From Caulobacter sp. S45 (GTDB lineage Bacteria; Pseudomonadota; Alphaproteobacteria; Caulobacterales; Caulobacteraceae), in NCBI RefSeq assembly GCF_009765965.1, contig NZ_LMUL01000014.1, forward strand, positions 520,815 to 584,814: a DNA stretch of 64,000 nucleotides, read 5' to 3'. Shown one piece after another: positions 8,897 to 17,690 of the stretch; the first letter of the stretch is position 1; every line of letters starts with the position of its first letter. The notes beneath the pieces are model-generated. The model was not told where the DNA came from. It was given only the letters and a program-made list of their open reading frames with translations, and ran no database searches. The position numbers were made by a program, and so were the translations under genes.

Positions 8897-10111
8897 CTAT
8901 TCCGACCGGGCCGGCTGAGATGACGTAACGCCTCGCGGCCGCAGTTTCAGCAGCTGGGCGTTGAATGCGAAGAGTTTGGGCTTCAAAGCCAAACACTTCT
9001 TCTCGACGAAGCGCCAGGACAACAGGGCCACGCCGCCCGTCGCGAGCGTCGTGAGAACAAAGTTAACGTACCATATCCGCGCGGCCGGAAGCGTGGCGAT
9101 CAAGGCTTGGGCTATGGGGAAGCCGTACAAGTACATCCCATACGAATAGTCGCCCCCGTTGATAGGCCACACTCGCTTCGGATTGAACGTTCCGAGAAAG
9201 ATCGTCGCGTACGCCAGCGGAATCGGTAAGTATTGCACCATGTGTGGAATAGCGGCGGCGGCCGCCATCGCCACAAGTGAGAGTAGAAATATCCACGGGC
9301 TCCAAGGAATACGGTCGCGATACAGATGCATGGCGACGCCCCCCAGGAAAGATGTCGCAACCAAGCCATGACGGTAGTCTTTTATGCTCAAAAGCGGCAG
9401 CCAGGCTTGGAAAAACAGGATTAAAAGGAGCGAGACAGCTAAGAAGATCGCCCTGCGACGGTAGATCCCAGCCAGGCTCAATCCGAGAAGCATCAGATAG
9501 CAACTCAATTCATATGGTATCGTCCAAAGTTGGATATTCACAAATTGATATGGATTTTTAACGAATACGCCTGGAAGAAAATAATGAATACCACCGAACA
9601 TATTCAGAAAATATGCGCGAAATACTGGTGATTGAAAATAGGCGTGCAGCGGCAATGTGGTCAGCGCCGCACCGAAAATCGTTGCTGAGAGTAACGTATC
9701 GAGGGCCAGCGCCGGAAAAATCCTGAGCACCCGGAATCCAATAAAATCGAGAAGCGATCTCGCTCGATCCAAACTGCCGGCGACAAGAAAACCGCTCAGA
9801 GTGAAGAACATCGGGACGATGGAGATGTCCCATACATTGAATGGGCGGTGGGTCAAGATCCACAGAGCGGGGGTGCGAGAACTGAATTCGAGGCTGTGAA
9901 AGAATATCACCGAGAGTGCAAGGCCGAAGCGCATATAGTCAAAGCCGGACGGCCGCATCTGCGCATCAATCAAACGTTGTTCGATCGATGGAAAGACACG
10001 TCGGCCAGAACCGAGGTGTGCGCCTACCCTCGCCAACCATCCAGGCTTGCGCCACTCGGGCGCAGCTTCGCGGCCACCACCTGGAAGGTCGATCACAGCG
10101 CCCAGTCCCAA
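8897..10111 (-). CDS. Acyltransferase family 3 (OafA/YrhL-like) membrane protein
   Basis: Multi-pass membrane protein of the acyltransferase-3 family, which acetylates or otherwise acylates sugars of surface polysaccharides or other exported molecules. FDYMRFGLALSVIFFHS (first helix with the family's conserved His), SIVPMFFTLSGFLVAGSL and YSYGMYLYGFPI are diagnostic. The start is uncertain: 10111 is a TTG, while an ATG at 9958 would cut off the conserved SIEQRL-type lead-in. Composition in 9,400-9,900 is more AT-rich than neighbouring genes, a possible sign of transfer. It could modify the polysaccharide made by the nearby locus, but is separated from it by the rib genes. Confidence 0.85.
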   Translation of the reverse strand: MGLGAVIDLPGGGREAAPEWRKPGWLARVGAHLGSGRRVFPSIEQRLIDAQMRPSGFDYMRFGLALSVIFFHSLEFSSRTPALWILTHRPFNVWDISIVPMFFTLSGFLVAGSLDRARSLLDFIGFRVLRIFPALALDTLLSATIFGAALTTLPLHAYFQSPVFRAYFLNMFGGIHYFLPGVFVKNPYQFVNIQLWTIPYELSCYLMLLGLSLAGIYRRRAIFLAVSLLLILFFQAWLPLLSIKDYRHGLVATSFLGGVAMHLYRDRIPWSPWIFLLSLVAMAAAAAIPHMVQYLPIPLAYATIFLGTFNPKRVWPINGGDYSYGMYLYGFPIAQALIATLPAARIWYVNFVLTTLATGGVALLSWRFVEKKCLALKPKLFAFNAQLLKLRPRGVTSSQPARSE

Positions 10112-10306
10112 CGTCGCGGGGTCATGCCGAGATATCCTTTACCGCGGCCTAGCCCCGCCATGTCGAGCGTCTGTGCGGCTTGGCGGCTCCAGCGTTCAAT
10201 CGGTCGACGTGAACCTTGCCGCACACCATCGGCACTAACGGTCTCAAGGTCGTTGCATTTGATCCCGCGCCGGCCACCAGATTGCAGAACGACAAAGACC
10301 GTCTTG

Positions 10307-10951
10307 ATGCAGAAAGCTGTTGCGTCCTCCTTTCATCGTCTCAGTCTGGTCGAGGAGGTCGCTCGCGCCGACCTGCCGTCGGCCTATACGGCGGAAGGTC
10401 TGCTCATGCGGGCCTTTCGCGGCCTGGCGGACGGGGTTGAGCATCTGGCCTTGGTCCGAGGCGACCCGGAGCCCGGCGCCCTGGTGCGGGTGCATTCGGA
10501 GTGCCTGACCGGCGATGCGCTCGGGTCGCTGCGCTGCGACTGCGGCGAACAGCTCCGCGCCGGCCTGCGCCTGATTGGCGAGAACCGCAGCGGCGCGCTG
10601 ATCTATGTCCGCGGCCATGAGGGGCGCGGGATCGGCTTGGCCAACAAGGTCGCCGCCTATGAGCTGCAGGACCGCGGTCTGGACACCGCCGAGGCGAATA
10701 CCGCGCTGGGCTTTGCAACCGACGCACGCGATTACCGTGTGGCGGCTGAGATCATCCAGGCGCTCGGTCTGGACGACATCCGGCTACTGACCAATAATCC
10801 GTCGAAAGGCGTGGCGCTGAAACGGTATGGAGTCAGGGTGCGCGAAGACGTTCCGCTCGTCTTGCCGTCGAACCCGCACAACGCCCATTACCTGGCGACC
10901 AAGCGCGACAAGATGGGGCATCGGCTGCCCACCGGCGAGGCTGGCGGATGA
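10307..10951 (+). CDS. ribA: GTP cyclohydrolase II
   Basis: Catalyses the first committed step of riboflavin synthesis (GTP to 2,5-diamino-6-ribosylamino-pyrimidinone 5'-phosphate, formate and PPi). The 214-residue protein has the zinc-binding HSECLTGDALGSLRCDCG, the GTP-binding YVRGHEGRGIGLANK, and LLTNNPSKG near the end. The ATG at 10307 matches the normal family N-terminus; the frame is open far upstream but that part is antisense to the acyltransferase gene. It overlaps ribD by ATGA. No DHBP-synthase domain is fused, unlike many RibBA proteins. No FMN riboswitch was recognised upstream. Confidence 0.93.
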   Translation: MQKAVASSFHRLSLVEEVARADLPSAYTAEGLLMRAFRGLADGVEHLALVRGDPEPGALVRVHSECLTGDALGSLRCDCGEQLRAGLRLIGENRSGALIYVRGHEGRGIGLANKVAAYELQDRGLDTAEANTALGFATDARDYRVAAEIIQALGLDDIRLLTNNPSKGVALKRYGVRVREDVPLVLPSNPHNAHYLATKRDKMGHRLPTGEAGG

Positions 10952-11934
10952 TCGGACGCGCCAGCAGGGTGGCTGACGCGTTCCGCCTCGCCCTGGAGGA
11001 GGCCCACACCTTCGTCGGCGCCACCGCGCCCAACCCGCCGGTCGGCTGCGTGCTGCTGGACGCGGTTGGCGAGGTGCTCGCCAAAGCCGCCCATGTGCGG
11101 GCCGGCCAGCCCCACGCCGAAGCCGCCGCGATTGCGGCCTGCCGGGCCGCGGGTCTGGTTGAGCGCATTCACACCGCCGTGGTGACGCTGGAGCCCTGCA
11201 GCCATACCGGGCGCACGCCGCCCTGCACGGAGGCGCTGCTGTCGACGCCCGTTCGCGCGGTCTGGATCGGCGCGCTCGACCCACACCCGCGCGCGCCCGG
11301 AGTGGGCTTCGCGCGCCTGGGGCAGGCTGGGCTGGCGGTGGCCATGATCTCGGAGCTGGACCATCCGGATGCGCCCGAACTCGCGCGTGCGGCCGGGCGG
11401 CTGATCGCGCCTTTCGCCAAGCTGTCGCGCACCGGCCGTCCCTGGGTGCTGGTCAAGACGGCGCTGGACGTGCGGAGCGGCATGATCCCGCCTCCTGTCG
11501 CAAAGACATTTACCTCACCGCAGTCCTTGGCTCACGCCCATCGGCTTCGGCGTGGCTGCGAGGCGATCATCACCGGCTCGGGCACTGTCCTGGCCGACGA
11601 TCCGACCTTCACGGTACGCCACGTCGCCGACCATCCCGGCCGGCGTCGGCGGCTGGCGATCCTGGACCGGCGCGGCCGAACCCCCGGAGCCTACCTGGAC
11701 GCGGCCGCCGCCAGGGGATTGGACGCCTCGCTCCACACCGACATTCCCGCATTGCTGGACAAGCTCGGGGCCGCAGGCGTGCTTTCCGCCTTGGTGGAGG
11801 CTGGCCCCACCGTGCGCCAAGCCTTCCTGGATGCGGAGCTCTGGGACGAGGAGGTCGTCTTTCAGCGGAGCGCGCTGCCTGGAGATCCGGACCGCGTCGA
11901 GGTTCGTACGCGCCTGGCCTCCGCCCAACCTTAA
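10948..11934 (+). CDS. ribD: Bifunctional RibD-like deaminase/reductase
   Basis: 328 residues. The N-terminal cytidine-deaminase-like domain has the zinc motifs HAEAAAI and EPCSHTGRTPPC. The C-terminal reductase domain has HRLRRGCEAIITGSGTVLADDP and LVEAGPTVRQAFLD. These are the second and third steps after RibA, and the ATGA overlap with ribA supports coupling. In the reductase domain, the usual segment after VK (consensus like SLDGKIA) reads TALDVRSGMIPPP, so substrate binding may be altered. Other rib genes (ribE, ribH) are not in the window, so this may be a second, specialised set. Confidence 0.88.
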   Translation: MIGRASRVADAFRLALEEAHTFVGATAPNPPVGCVLLDAVGEVLAKAAHVRAGQPHAEAAAIAACRAAGLVERIHTAVVTLEPCSHTGRTPPCTEALLSTPVRAVWIGALDPHPRAPGVGFARLGQAGLAVAMISELDHPDAPELARAAGRLIAPFAKLSRTGRPWVLVKTALDVRSGMIPPPVAKTFTSPQSLAHAHRLRRGCEAIITGSGTVLADDPTFTVRHVADHPGRRRRLAILDRRGRTPGAYLDAAAARGLDASLHTDIPALLDKLGAAGVLSALVEAGPTVRQAFLDAELWDEEVVFQRSALPGDPDRVEVRTRLASAQP

Positions 11935-12001
11935 CAGCGCCAGTATCCCGGCGCCGAAAGACAAAGATGGATCGCATGACGACCACGGATGGAGACGCGC
12001 G

Positions 12002-12580
12002 ATGACGTCCCGCTCAACCGCTCGCTACACAGGCATGGCGATGGTCCTGCATTGGGCCATCGCGATCCTGATCGCGATCAACCTGATCCTAGTCTGGTTC
12101 GCGGACAAGTGGCCGCAGGATTGGGTACGGCCGGCCATCGACACCCACAAGTCGATCGGCATCACCGTTCTTGGTCTGGCGATCATGCGCCTCCTATGGC
12201 GGGCCACGCATCCGGCGCCGCCATTGCCGGACGATTATCCGCGCTGGGAGCGCAAGGCCGCCCATGCCGCCCATATCGCCCTGTACGTCCTGATCTTCGC
12301 CATCCCGCTGTCGGGGTGGCTACACGATTCGGCCTGGAAGGACGGCCCGACCCACCCGATGAAGCTGTTCTGGCTCGCCCCCTGGCCTCGCATCCCGCAG
12401 ATCGCCCATCTGCCTGCAGTTCCCAAGGAGCACTTCCACGACCTGCTGTTCGCCGTCCACAAGGCGCTGGCCTACGTACTCTACGCCCTGTTCGGCCTGC
12501 ACGTCGCCGCAGCCCTGAAGCACCAGTGGATCGACAGGGAGCCGGAACTCCAGCGCATGCTGCCGGGCAAGCATCCCTGA
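12002..12580 (+). CDS. Cytochrome b561 family protein
   Basis: 192-residue membrane protein with four predicted helices. It has the YTGMAMVLHW N-terminus typical of bacterial cytochrome b561 and histidines in helices 1, 2 and 4 (LHW, DTHKSIG, VHKALAY, LHVAAALKHQW) as expected haem b ligands. The family passes electrons between quinol or cytochromes in the inner membrane and superoxide or quinone. It sits just after ribD, and a flavin-redox link is possible but unproven. The ATG at 12002 is supported by the family N-terminus. Confidence 0.9.
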   Translation: MTSRSTARYTGMAMVLHWAIAILIAINLILVWFADKWPQDWVRPAIDTHKSIGITVLGLAIMRLLWRATHPAPPLPDDYPRWERKAAHAAHIALYVLIFAIPLSGWLHDSAWKDGPTHPMKLFWLAPWPRIPQIAHLPAVPKEHFHDLLFAVHKALAYVLYALFGLHVAAALKHQWIDREPELQRMLPGKHP

Positions 12581-12671
12581 GCCTGCCCAATCGCGAAGCC
12601 GGGATTGAAACGACGGTCCTCCCAGCCCGCCGTTCGCCCGCTCTCGCCCGATCTTCCAACCGGAACACCTC

Positions 12672-14135
12672 ATGGCAGACCTCCAACAATTCGCCCGCGC
12701 CGTCCCCGGCCAGCCCGAAGACAGCCTGGGCAAGGCGCTGACCGCCCAGTCGCCGCGCCGCTCGCCGCCGCCCACGCCTCTGGCCAGCCGCGCCATCCAC
12801 ATGGGGGTGCTGGTCCTCTGGGTTTTGCTGCTGGGCGCGCCGTTTGGACTGCACGGCGTGTTCGTCTGGTCCGCCGGGCTGTTGTACGTCGCCTACGACA
12901 CCCTGTTGCTAGTCCTCACCTTCTGCCTGACGCTGCCCCTGCTCGTGCGCCGCACCCCCTCCCCCAGGAGCGGCTCGAAGGTGTCGCTGGCTGTGATCGT
13001 GGCCGCCAAGAACGAAGCGCTGGTGCTGCCGGCGACGCTATCGGCGCTGCTCTCCCAGTCCGAGCCCCCGGATCGCATTCTGATCGTCGATGATGGCTCG
13101 ACCGACGCCACGCCGGAAGTGCTGGCTAAGCTCTATGGCCTTAGGCCGCCGCCGCTGGGCACGATCGAGACCAGCCACCCGAAGATCCACTGGCTGAGGT
13201 TGGCCGGCGGCGGCAAGGCGCGGGCGATGAATACCGCCCTCCCCCTGCTGGACGAGGACATCGTCCTGACCGTGGACGCCGACACCCTACTGCAGGCCGA
13301 CGCAATCGCCGTGGTGCGCCAAGCCTTCGCCACCGAGCCCAACTTGGTGGCCGCAACCGGCATCTTGACCCCGGTGTGCGCCAACACCCCTTCCGGGCGT
13401 GTGTTCGAATGGTTCCAGACCTACGAGTATATCCGCAACTTCCTGTCGCGTTACGCCTGGATGCGGCTGAACAGCCTGTTGCTGATCTCCGGCGCCTTCG
13501 CGGGCTTCCGCCGCGCCGCCGCCCTGGAGGTAGGGGGCTTCGATCCGGATTGCCTGGTGGAGGACTACGAGCTGATCCATCGGCTGAAACGCTACGGCGT
13601 CCTGCATGGGCGGAGCTGGACCACCCGGGTGCTGGGGGGAGCCCAGGCGCAGACCGAGGCCCCGAGCACGCCGCTCGCCTTCCTGCGCCAGCGGCGGCGC
13701 TGGTTCGGCGGCTTCCTACAGACCCAGTACTGGTATCGCGACATGGTCGGAAACCGGCGCTACGGCGCGCTGGGCCTGGCGATGCTGCCGGTCAAAGCCA
13801 TCGACACCTTGCAGCCGGTATACGGCCTCACCGCCTTCGTGCTGCTGTGCACTTACCTGGCCCAAGGCAGGCTTTCGGTGCTCGCGCCCGTGGGTGGCGT
13901 GATCGGGGCCAAGATCCTAGTCGATTTCTCCTTCCAGCTCTGGGCGCTTTATCTGTATCGCCGCTGGCTGGGCGACAAGTCCGCCGGCTCGTTTGGCCAC
14001 GCCTTCCTCGCCTCCCTGATCGAGCCGTTCACCTTTCAGATCCTACGCCACATCGGCGCCATCTGGGGCTGGGCGGTTTTCTTGAGCGGTCGCCAGACCT
14101 GGGGCAGCCAGAAACGGGTCGGCGCTCTGACCTGA
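12672..14135 (+). CDS. Processive glycosyltransferase family 2
   Basis: 487-residue membrane glycosyltransferase. Two N-terminal hydrophobic segments are followed by a GT-A domain: IVAAKNEA, IVDDGSTD (about residue 139), DADT (about 200), ED in LVEDYELIHRLKR, and the processive-enzyme motif RQRRRW (about 338-343). Two or more C-terminal membrane segments follow. The arrangement matches cellulose-synthase/PgaC/NdvC-type enzymes that polymerise and extrude a glycan, or that add single sugars on lipid carriers. It stands at the left border of the polysaccharide locus. The sugar donor cannot be read from the sequence. Confidence 0.85.
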   Translation: MADLQQFARAVPGQPEDSLGKALTAQSPRRSPPPTPLASRAIHMGVLVLWVLLLGAPFGLHGVFVWSAGLLYVAYDTLLLVLTFCLTLPLLVRRTPSPRSGSKVSLAVIVAAKNEALVLPATLSALLSQSEPPDRILIVDDGSTDATPEVLAKLYGLRPPPLGTIETSHPKIHWLRLAGGGKARAMNTALPLLDEDIVLTVDADTLLQADAIAVVRQAFATEPNLVAATGILTPVCANTPSGRVFEWFQTYEYIRNFLSRYAWMRLNSLLLISGAFAGFRRAAALEVGGFDPDCLVEDYELIHRLKRYGVLHGRSWTTRVLGGAQAQTEAPSTPLAFLRQRRRWFGGFLQTQYWYRDMVGNRRYGALGLAMLPVKAIDTLQPVYGLTAFVLLCTYLAQGRLSVLAPVGGVIGAKILVDFSFQLWALYLYRRWLGDKSAGSFGHAFLASLIEPFTFQILRHIGAIWGWAVFLSGRQTWGSQKRVGALT

Positions 14136-14261
14136 GCCGTAGTCCGCATGAAACCCAGTCTCAGGAGCACCGCGCCGCGACAAGCGTCGGCGTGGAGGCT
14201 GGCGTTCCGAAACGTCCGTCCACGCCGAATGAGCGCGGCGCGGCTGCGCGAAAGTTTAAAG

Positions 14262-14317
14262 CCCGATGAACGGCTCCGCTGCGAGCCGGTACCCACCGAC
14301 CGGAGCCGTTCATCGGG
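14262..14317. terminator. Long inverted repeat between GT2 and capE
   Basis: Perfect 17-bp arms CCCGATGAACGGCTCCG and CGGAGCCGTTCATCGGG with a 22-base loop, immediately upstream of capE (27 bases before its ATG). No T-run follows, so Rho-independent termination is uncertain; it could instead be an attenuator or protein site. The inner core CGATGAACGG recurs in the hairpin at 41073-41106. Confidence 0.6.
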
Positions 14318-14343
14318 AACTGCGAAAGCTGTCAGCACACGCC

Positions 14344-15381
14344 ATGCAGGACTTCACTGGCCGGACGCTGATGATCACCGGGGGCACCGGCTCCTTCGGC
14401 TCGACCATCCTGCGTCATTTCCTTAGCCTACCTATCGCCGAGGTCCGGATCGTCAGTCGTGATGAGAAGAAGCAGGACGACCTGCGACAGAGCTTCGGCG
14501 ATCCGAGGATAAGATACCACCTGGCCGACGTTCGCGATTTCCGCGCCATGGAGGCCCTGACCCGCGGCGTCGACTTCATCTATCACGCCGCCGCCCTGAA
14601 GCAGGTCCCGTCCTGCGAATTCCATCCGGTGGAGGCGGTGAGCATCAATGTGCTCGGCGCCAACAATGTGCTGGACGCCGCCATCCGCAACGGCGTCAAG
14701 CGCGTGGTCTGCCTGTCCACCGACAAGGCGGTCTACCCGATCAACGCCATGGGCATGTCCAAGGCCTTGATGGAGAAGGTGATGGTGGCCAAGGCCCGCG
14801 AGGCGGCGGGCTGCGGCACGGTTATCGCCGGGACCCGCTACGGCAATGTGCTGGCCTCGCGCGGGTCGGTGGTGCCCCTGTTCATGACCCAGGTGCGGCG
14901 AGGCCAGCCGATCACCCTGACCGACCCCGGGATGACGCGCTTCGTCATGACGCTCGATGAGGCGGTGAAACTCTGCCTCTACGCCTTCGAGCATGGTGAG
15001 AACGGGGACCTGTTCGTCCAAAGGGCCGCGGCGGTGACTCTGGAGCGGCTGGCCCGCGCCGTGCTGCTGGTGATGGGCCGGCCCGACCATCCGGTGCGCG
15101 TGATCGGCACGCGCCACGGGGAGAAGCGGTTCGAGACCCTGCTCAGCCGCGAGGAAATGGCCTTTGCTGAAGATCACGGCGAGTATTTCCGCATCGCTCC
15201 TGACAATCGCGATTTGAACTACGACGCTTACATAAGCACGGGCGAGATCAAGGTCTCACGCGCTGGCGATTTCAATTCCGACAACACGCGCCAACTCAGT
15301 GTGACGGAGATGGCGGATATCCTGCAGAAACTGCCATATGTTCGCGCCTTCATTGCGGGAGACCTCGCAGATGCTGCCTAA
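14344..15381 (+). CDS. capE: UDP-GlcNAc 4,6-dehydratase (5-inverting), CapE/FnlA type
   Basis: First enzyme of UDP-N-acetyl-L-fucosamine synthesis: dehydrates and C5-epimerises UDP-GlcNAc to UDP-2-acetamido-2,6-dideoxy-beta-L-arabino-hexulose. The 345 residues include the NAD(P) motif GGTGSFG, AALKQVPSCEFHP and LSTDKAVYPINAMGMSKALMEK. The latter has the Met-x-x-x-Lys active-site variant known in CapE instead of Tyr-x-x-x-Lys, which separates it from ordinary epimerases. The C-terminal YDAYIST and FNSDNTRQL segments are typical. It is followed by capF and capG in a tightly overlapping operon. Confidence 0.93.
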   Translation: MQDFTGRTLMITGGTGSFGSTILRHFLSLPIAEVRIVSRDEKKQDDLRQSFGDPRIRYHLADVRDFRAMEALTRGVDFIYHAAALKQVPSCEFHPVEAVSINVLGANNVLDAAIRNGVKRVVCLSTDKAVYPINAMGMSKALMEKVMVAKAREAAGCGTVIAGTRYGNVLASRGSVVPLFMTQVRRGQPITLTDPGMTRFVMTLDEAVKLCLYAFEHGENGDLFVQRAAAVTLERLARAVLLVMGRPDHPVRVIGTRHGEKRFETLLSREEMAFAEDHGEYFRIAPDNRDLNYDAYISTGEIKVSRAGDFNSDNTRQLSVTEMADILQKLPYVRAFIAGDLADAA

Positions 15382-16486
15382 TACAAGTACAGCCGTGGTG
15401 ACGGGAGCTGCAGGATTCCTCGGCCGCAACCTCGTCGTCCGTCTCGGCGAGACCGACGCTCGCGTGCTTCCACTCACGCGCGAGACGTCTCCCGAAGACG
15501 AGGACCGGATGATTGCGGCGGCCGACGTGGTCTTCCACCTGGCCGGGGCGATCCGCCCGACCGATCCGACCGAGTTCACCCGCACGGAGGCCTATACCCG
15601 TCGGGTCGCCGATGCGATCGCCCGGAGCGGACGGCGGCCGCTGGTGATCGTTAGCTCTTCGATCCGCGCCGGCGACGACACCGACTACGGCCGCAACAAG
15701 CGCGCCATCGAGGAAACGCTCCTCGACCTCTCGCGCGACGGACGGGCGACGGTCGCGGTTTGCCGCCTGCCCTGCGTGTTCGGCAAATGGGCGCGGCCGA
15801 ACTACAACTCGGTGGTCGCCACCTTCTGCCATAACCTGGCGCGCGGCCTCCCGATCCGAGTGGACGATCCGGCGGCTCCCCTGATGCTGCTCTATGTCGA
15901 CGACCTGATCGATCAATGGCGCGCCCTTGTTGCGGCGCCGCCGACCCAAAGCGGCATGGTGGAGACCGGCGCGATCCATCAGACGACGGTGGGCGAGGTC
16001 GAGAGCCTGGTCCGAGGGTTCGCCTCTGGCCGCGCGTCGGGGCGGGTCGGCTCCGTGGGCTCCGGCCTGGAGCGTGCGCTCTACGCCACCTTCGTCGCCG
16101 CCCTGCCGGCCGAGGAGTTCAGCTATCCGCTGGCAGCCCATACCGATGCGCGCGGCAGCTTCACCGAGATGCTCAAGACGCCCGCCAGCGGCCAATTTTC
16201 ATATTTCACGGCGCATCCCGGCGTGACCCGCGGCGGCCACTACCACCACAGCAAGGTCGAGAAGTTTCTGATCGTGCACGGTGAGGCCCTGTTCCGCTTC
16301 CGTCACATCGTAAGTGGCGACGCTCACGAGATTCGCACCTCGGCCGAGCGTCCGATGGTGGTGGAGACCGTGCCCGGCTGGACCCACGACGTGACCAATG
16401 TGGGCGACGGCATGATGGTCTCTGTGATCTGGGCCAATGAGGTATTCGACCGCGAGCGACCCGACACCGTGGCGATGACGCTGTGA
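15371..16486 (+). CDS. capF: UDP-2-acetamido-2,6-dideoxy-hexulose C3-epimerase/reductase, CapF/FnlB type
   Basis: Second enzyme of the UDP-L-FucNAc pathway. The 371-residue protein combines an N-terminal SDR reductase domain (GAAGFLGRNL near residue 15) with a C-terminal cupin (HYHHSKVEKFL near residue 290 as the zinc-binding part). This fusion is diagnostic of CapF/WbjC. The start at 15371 overlaps the end of capE by 11 bases; an upstream start at 15338 is possible but less economical. It makes UDP-6-deoxy-L-talose-NAc for CapG. Confidence 0.93.
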   Translation: MLPNTSTAVVTGAAGFLGRNLVVRLGETDARVLPLTRETSPEDEDRMIAAADVVFHLAGAIRPTDPTEFTRTEAYTRRVADAIARSGRRPLVIVSSSIRAGDDTDYGRNKRAIEETLLDLSRDGRATVAVCRLPCVFGKWARPNYNSVVATFCHNLARGLPIRVDDPAAPLMLLYVDDLIDQWRALVAAPPTQSGMVETGAIHQTTVGEVESLVRGFASGRASGRVGSVGSGLERALYATFVAALPAEEFSYPLAAHTDARGSFTEMLKTPASGQFSYFTAHPGVTRGGHYHHSKVEKFLIVHGEALFRFRHIVSGDAHEIRTSAERPMVVETVPGWTHDVTNVGDGMMVSVIWANEVFDRERPDTVAMTL

Positions 16487-17634
16487 TCGGCCGCAAACTC
16501 AAGGTCATGACCATCCTCGGCACGCGGCCGGAAATCATCCGGCTGTCGCGGGTGATGGCGGCGCTCGATCGCACGACCGAGCACGTGGTGGTCCACACCG
16601 GCCAGAACTATGACGACGAACTCAACGCCGTCTTCTTTCGCGATCTCGGTCTGCGCGCGCCCGATCACGTCCTGGACGCCGCCGGCGTCTCGGCGGCGGA
16701 GACCATCGGTCAGGTCATCGTTGCGGTCGACCGGGTTCTGGCGGCGGAACAACCGGATGCGGTTTTGGTGCTCGGCGACACCAATAGCGCGCTGGCGGTG
16801 ATCCCGGCCAAGCGGCGGCGTATCCCCATCTTCCACATGGAGGCCGGCAACCGCTGCTTCGACCAGCGCGTGCCCGAAGAGATCAACAGGCGCATCGTCG
16901 ACCACACGTCTGATATCAACCTGCCCTACTCCTCGATCGCACGCGAATACCTGCTGGCCGAGGGCTTCCCTCCCGACCGGGTGATCAAGACCGGCAGCCC
17001 GATGTTCGAGGTCCTGAACCATCAGCGGGCAGCCATCGAAGCGTCGGACGTGCTGTCGCGCCTGGGCCTGGTAGAGGGCCGCTTCCTGCTGGTGAGCTGT
17101 CACCGCGAGGAGAACGTGGACAGCGACCGCCAGATCACGCGGCTGGTCCAGACCCTCGCCGCCGTCGCAGCGCGCTATGACGAGCCTGTCGTGGTCAGCA
17201 CCCATCCCCGCACACGCAAGCGTATCGACGCCCTGGGCCTGACCTTCGATCCCCGGGTGCAGCTGCTGAAGCCCTTTGGCTTTCTCGACTACAACGCCCT
17301 GCAATTGCGCGCCCGCGCGGTGCTGTCGGACAGCGGCACCATCAGCGAGGAGTCGGCGATCCTGAACTTCCCGGCCCTGAACCTGCGCGAGGCCCATGAA
17401 CGGCCCGAGGCGATGGAAGAGGCTGTGGTCATGATGACCGGGCTCGATCCCGAGCGCGTGCTGCAGGGGCTGGAGATCTTGGAGAGCCAGGGCCGCTTCG
17501 AAGCCGCACGAGGCGGGACGCGTACGGTGCACCTGCCGGCCGACTACGCGGCGCCGGACGTGTCGGACAAGGTCGTCCGGATCATCCTGTCCTACACAGA
17601 CTACGTCCGGCGCACGGTCTGGCGGGAGGCGTGA
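16483..17634 (+). CDS. capG: UDP-N-acetyl-L-talosamine/GlcNAc 2-epimerase family, CapG/FnlC type
   Basis: 383 residues, WecB-like fold. TILGTRPEIIRLSRVM at the N-terminus, HTGQNYDDELN, HMEAGNRCFDQRVPEEINRR-type segment, and SDSGTISEESAIL are classical UDP-GlcNAc 2-epimerase motifs. With CapE and CapF directly upstream (4-base overlap), the expected reaction is UDP-6-deoxy-L-TalNAc to UDP-L-FucNAc, completing the activated sugar. The start follows from the GTGATCGG/TGA overlap with capF. Confidence 0.93.
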   Translation: MIGRKLKVMTILGTRPEIIRLSRVMAALDRTTEHVVVHTGQNYDDELNAVFFRDLGLRAPDHVLDAAGVSAAETIGQVIVAVDRVLAAEQPDAVLVLGDTNSALAVIPAKRRRIPIFHMEAGNRCFDQRVPEEINRRIVDHTSDINLPYSSIAREYLLAEGFPPDRVIKTGSPMFEVLNHQRAAIEASDVLSRLGLVEGRFLLVSCHREENVDSDRQITRLVQTLAAVAARYDEPVVVSTHPRTRKRIDALGLTFDPRVQLLKPFGFLDYNALQLRARAVLSDSGTISEESAILNFPALNLREAHERPEAMEEAVVMMTGLDPERVLQGLEILESQGRFEAARGGTRTVHLPADYAAPDVSDKVVRIILSYTDYVRRTVWREA

Positions 17635-17690
17635 CGCCCTGCCCGAAGACGTCGGCAAGCGTTACGGCTTGCTGGAACGACGCTTCGATT

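Noticed and set aside
10112-10306. FMN riboswitch before ribA
   Set aside because: The conserved RFN core and paired elements are not visible; only ordinary leader sequence is seen.
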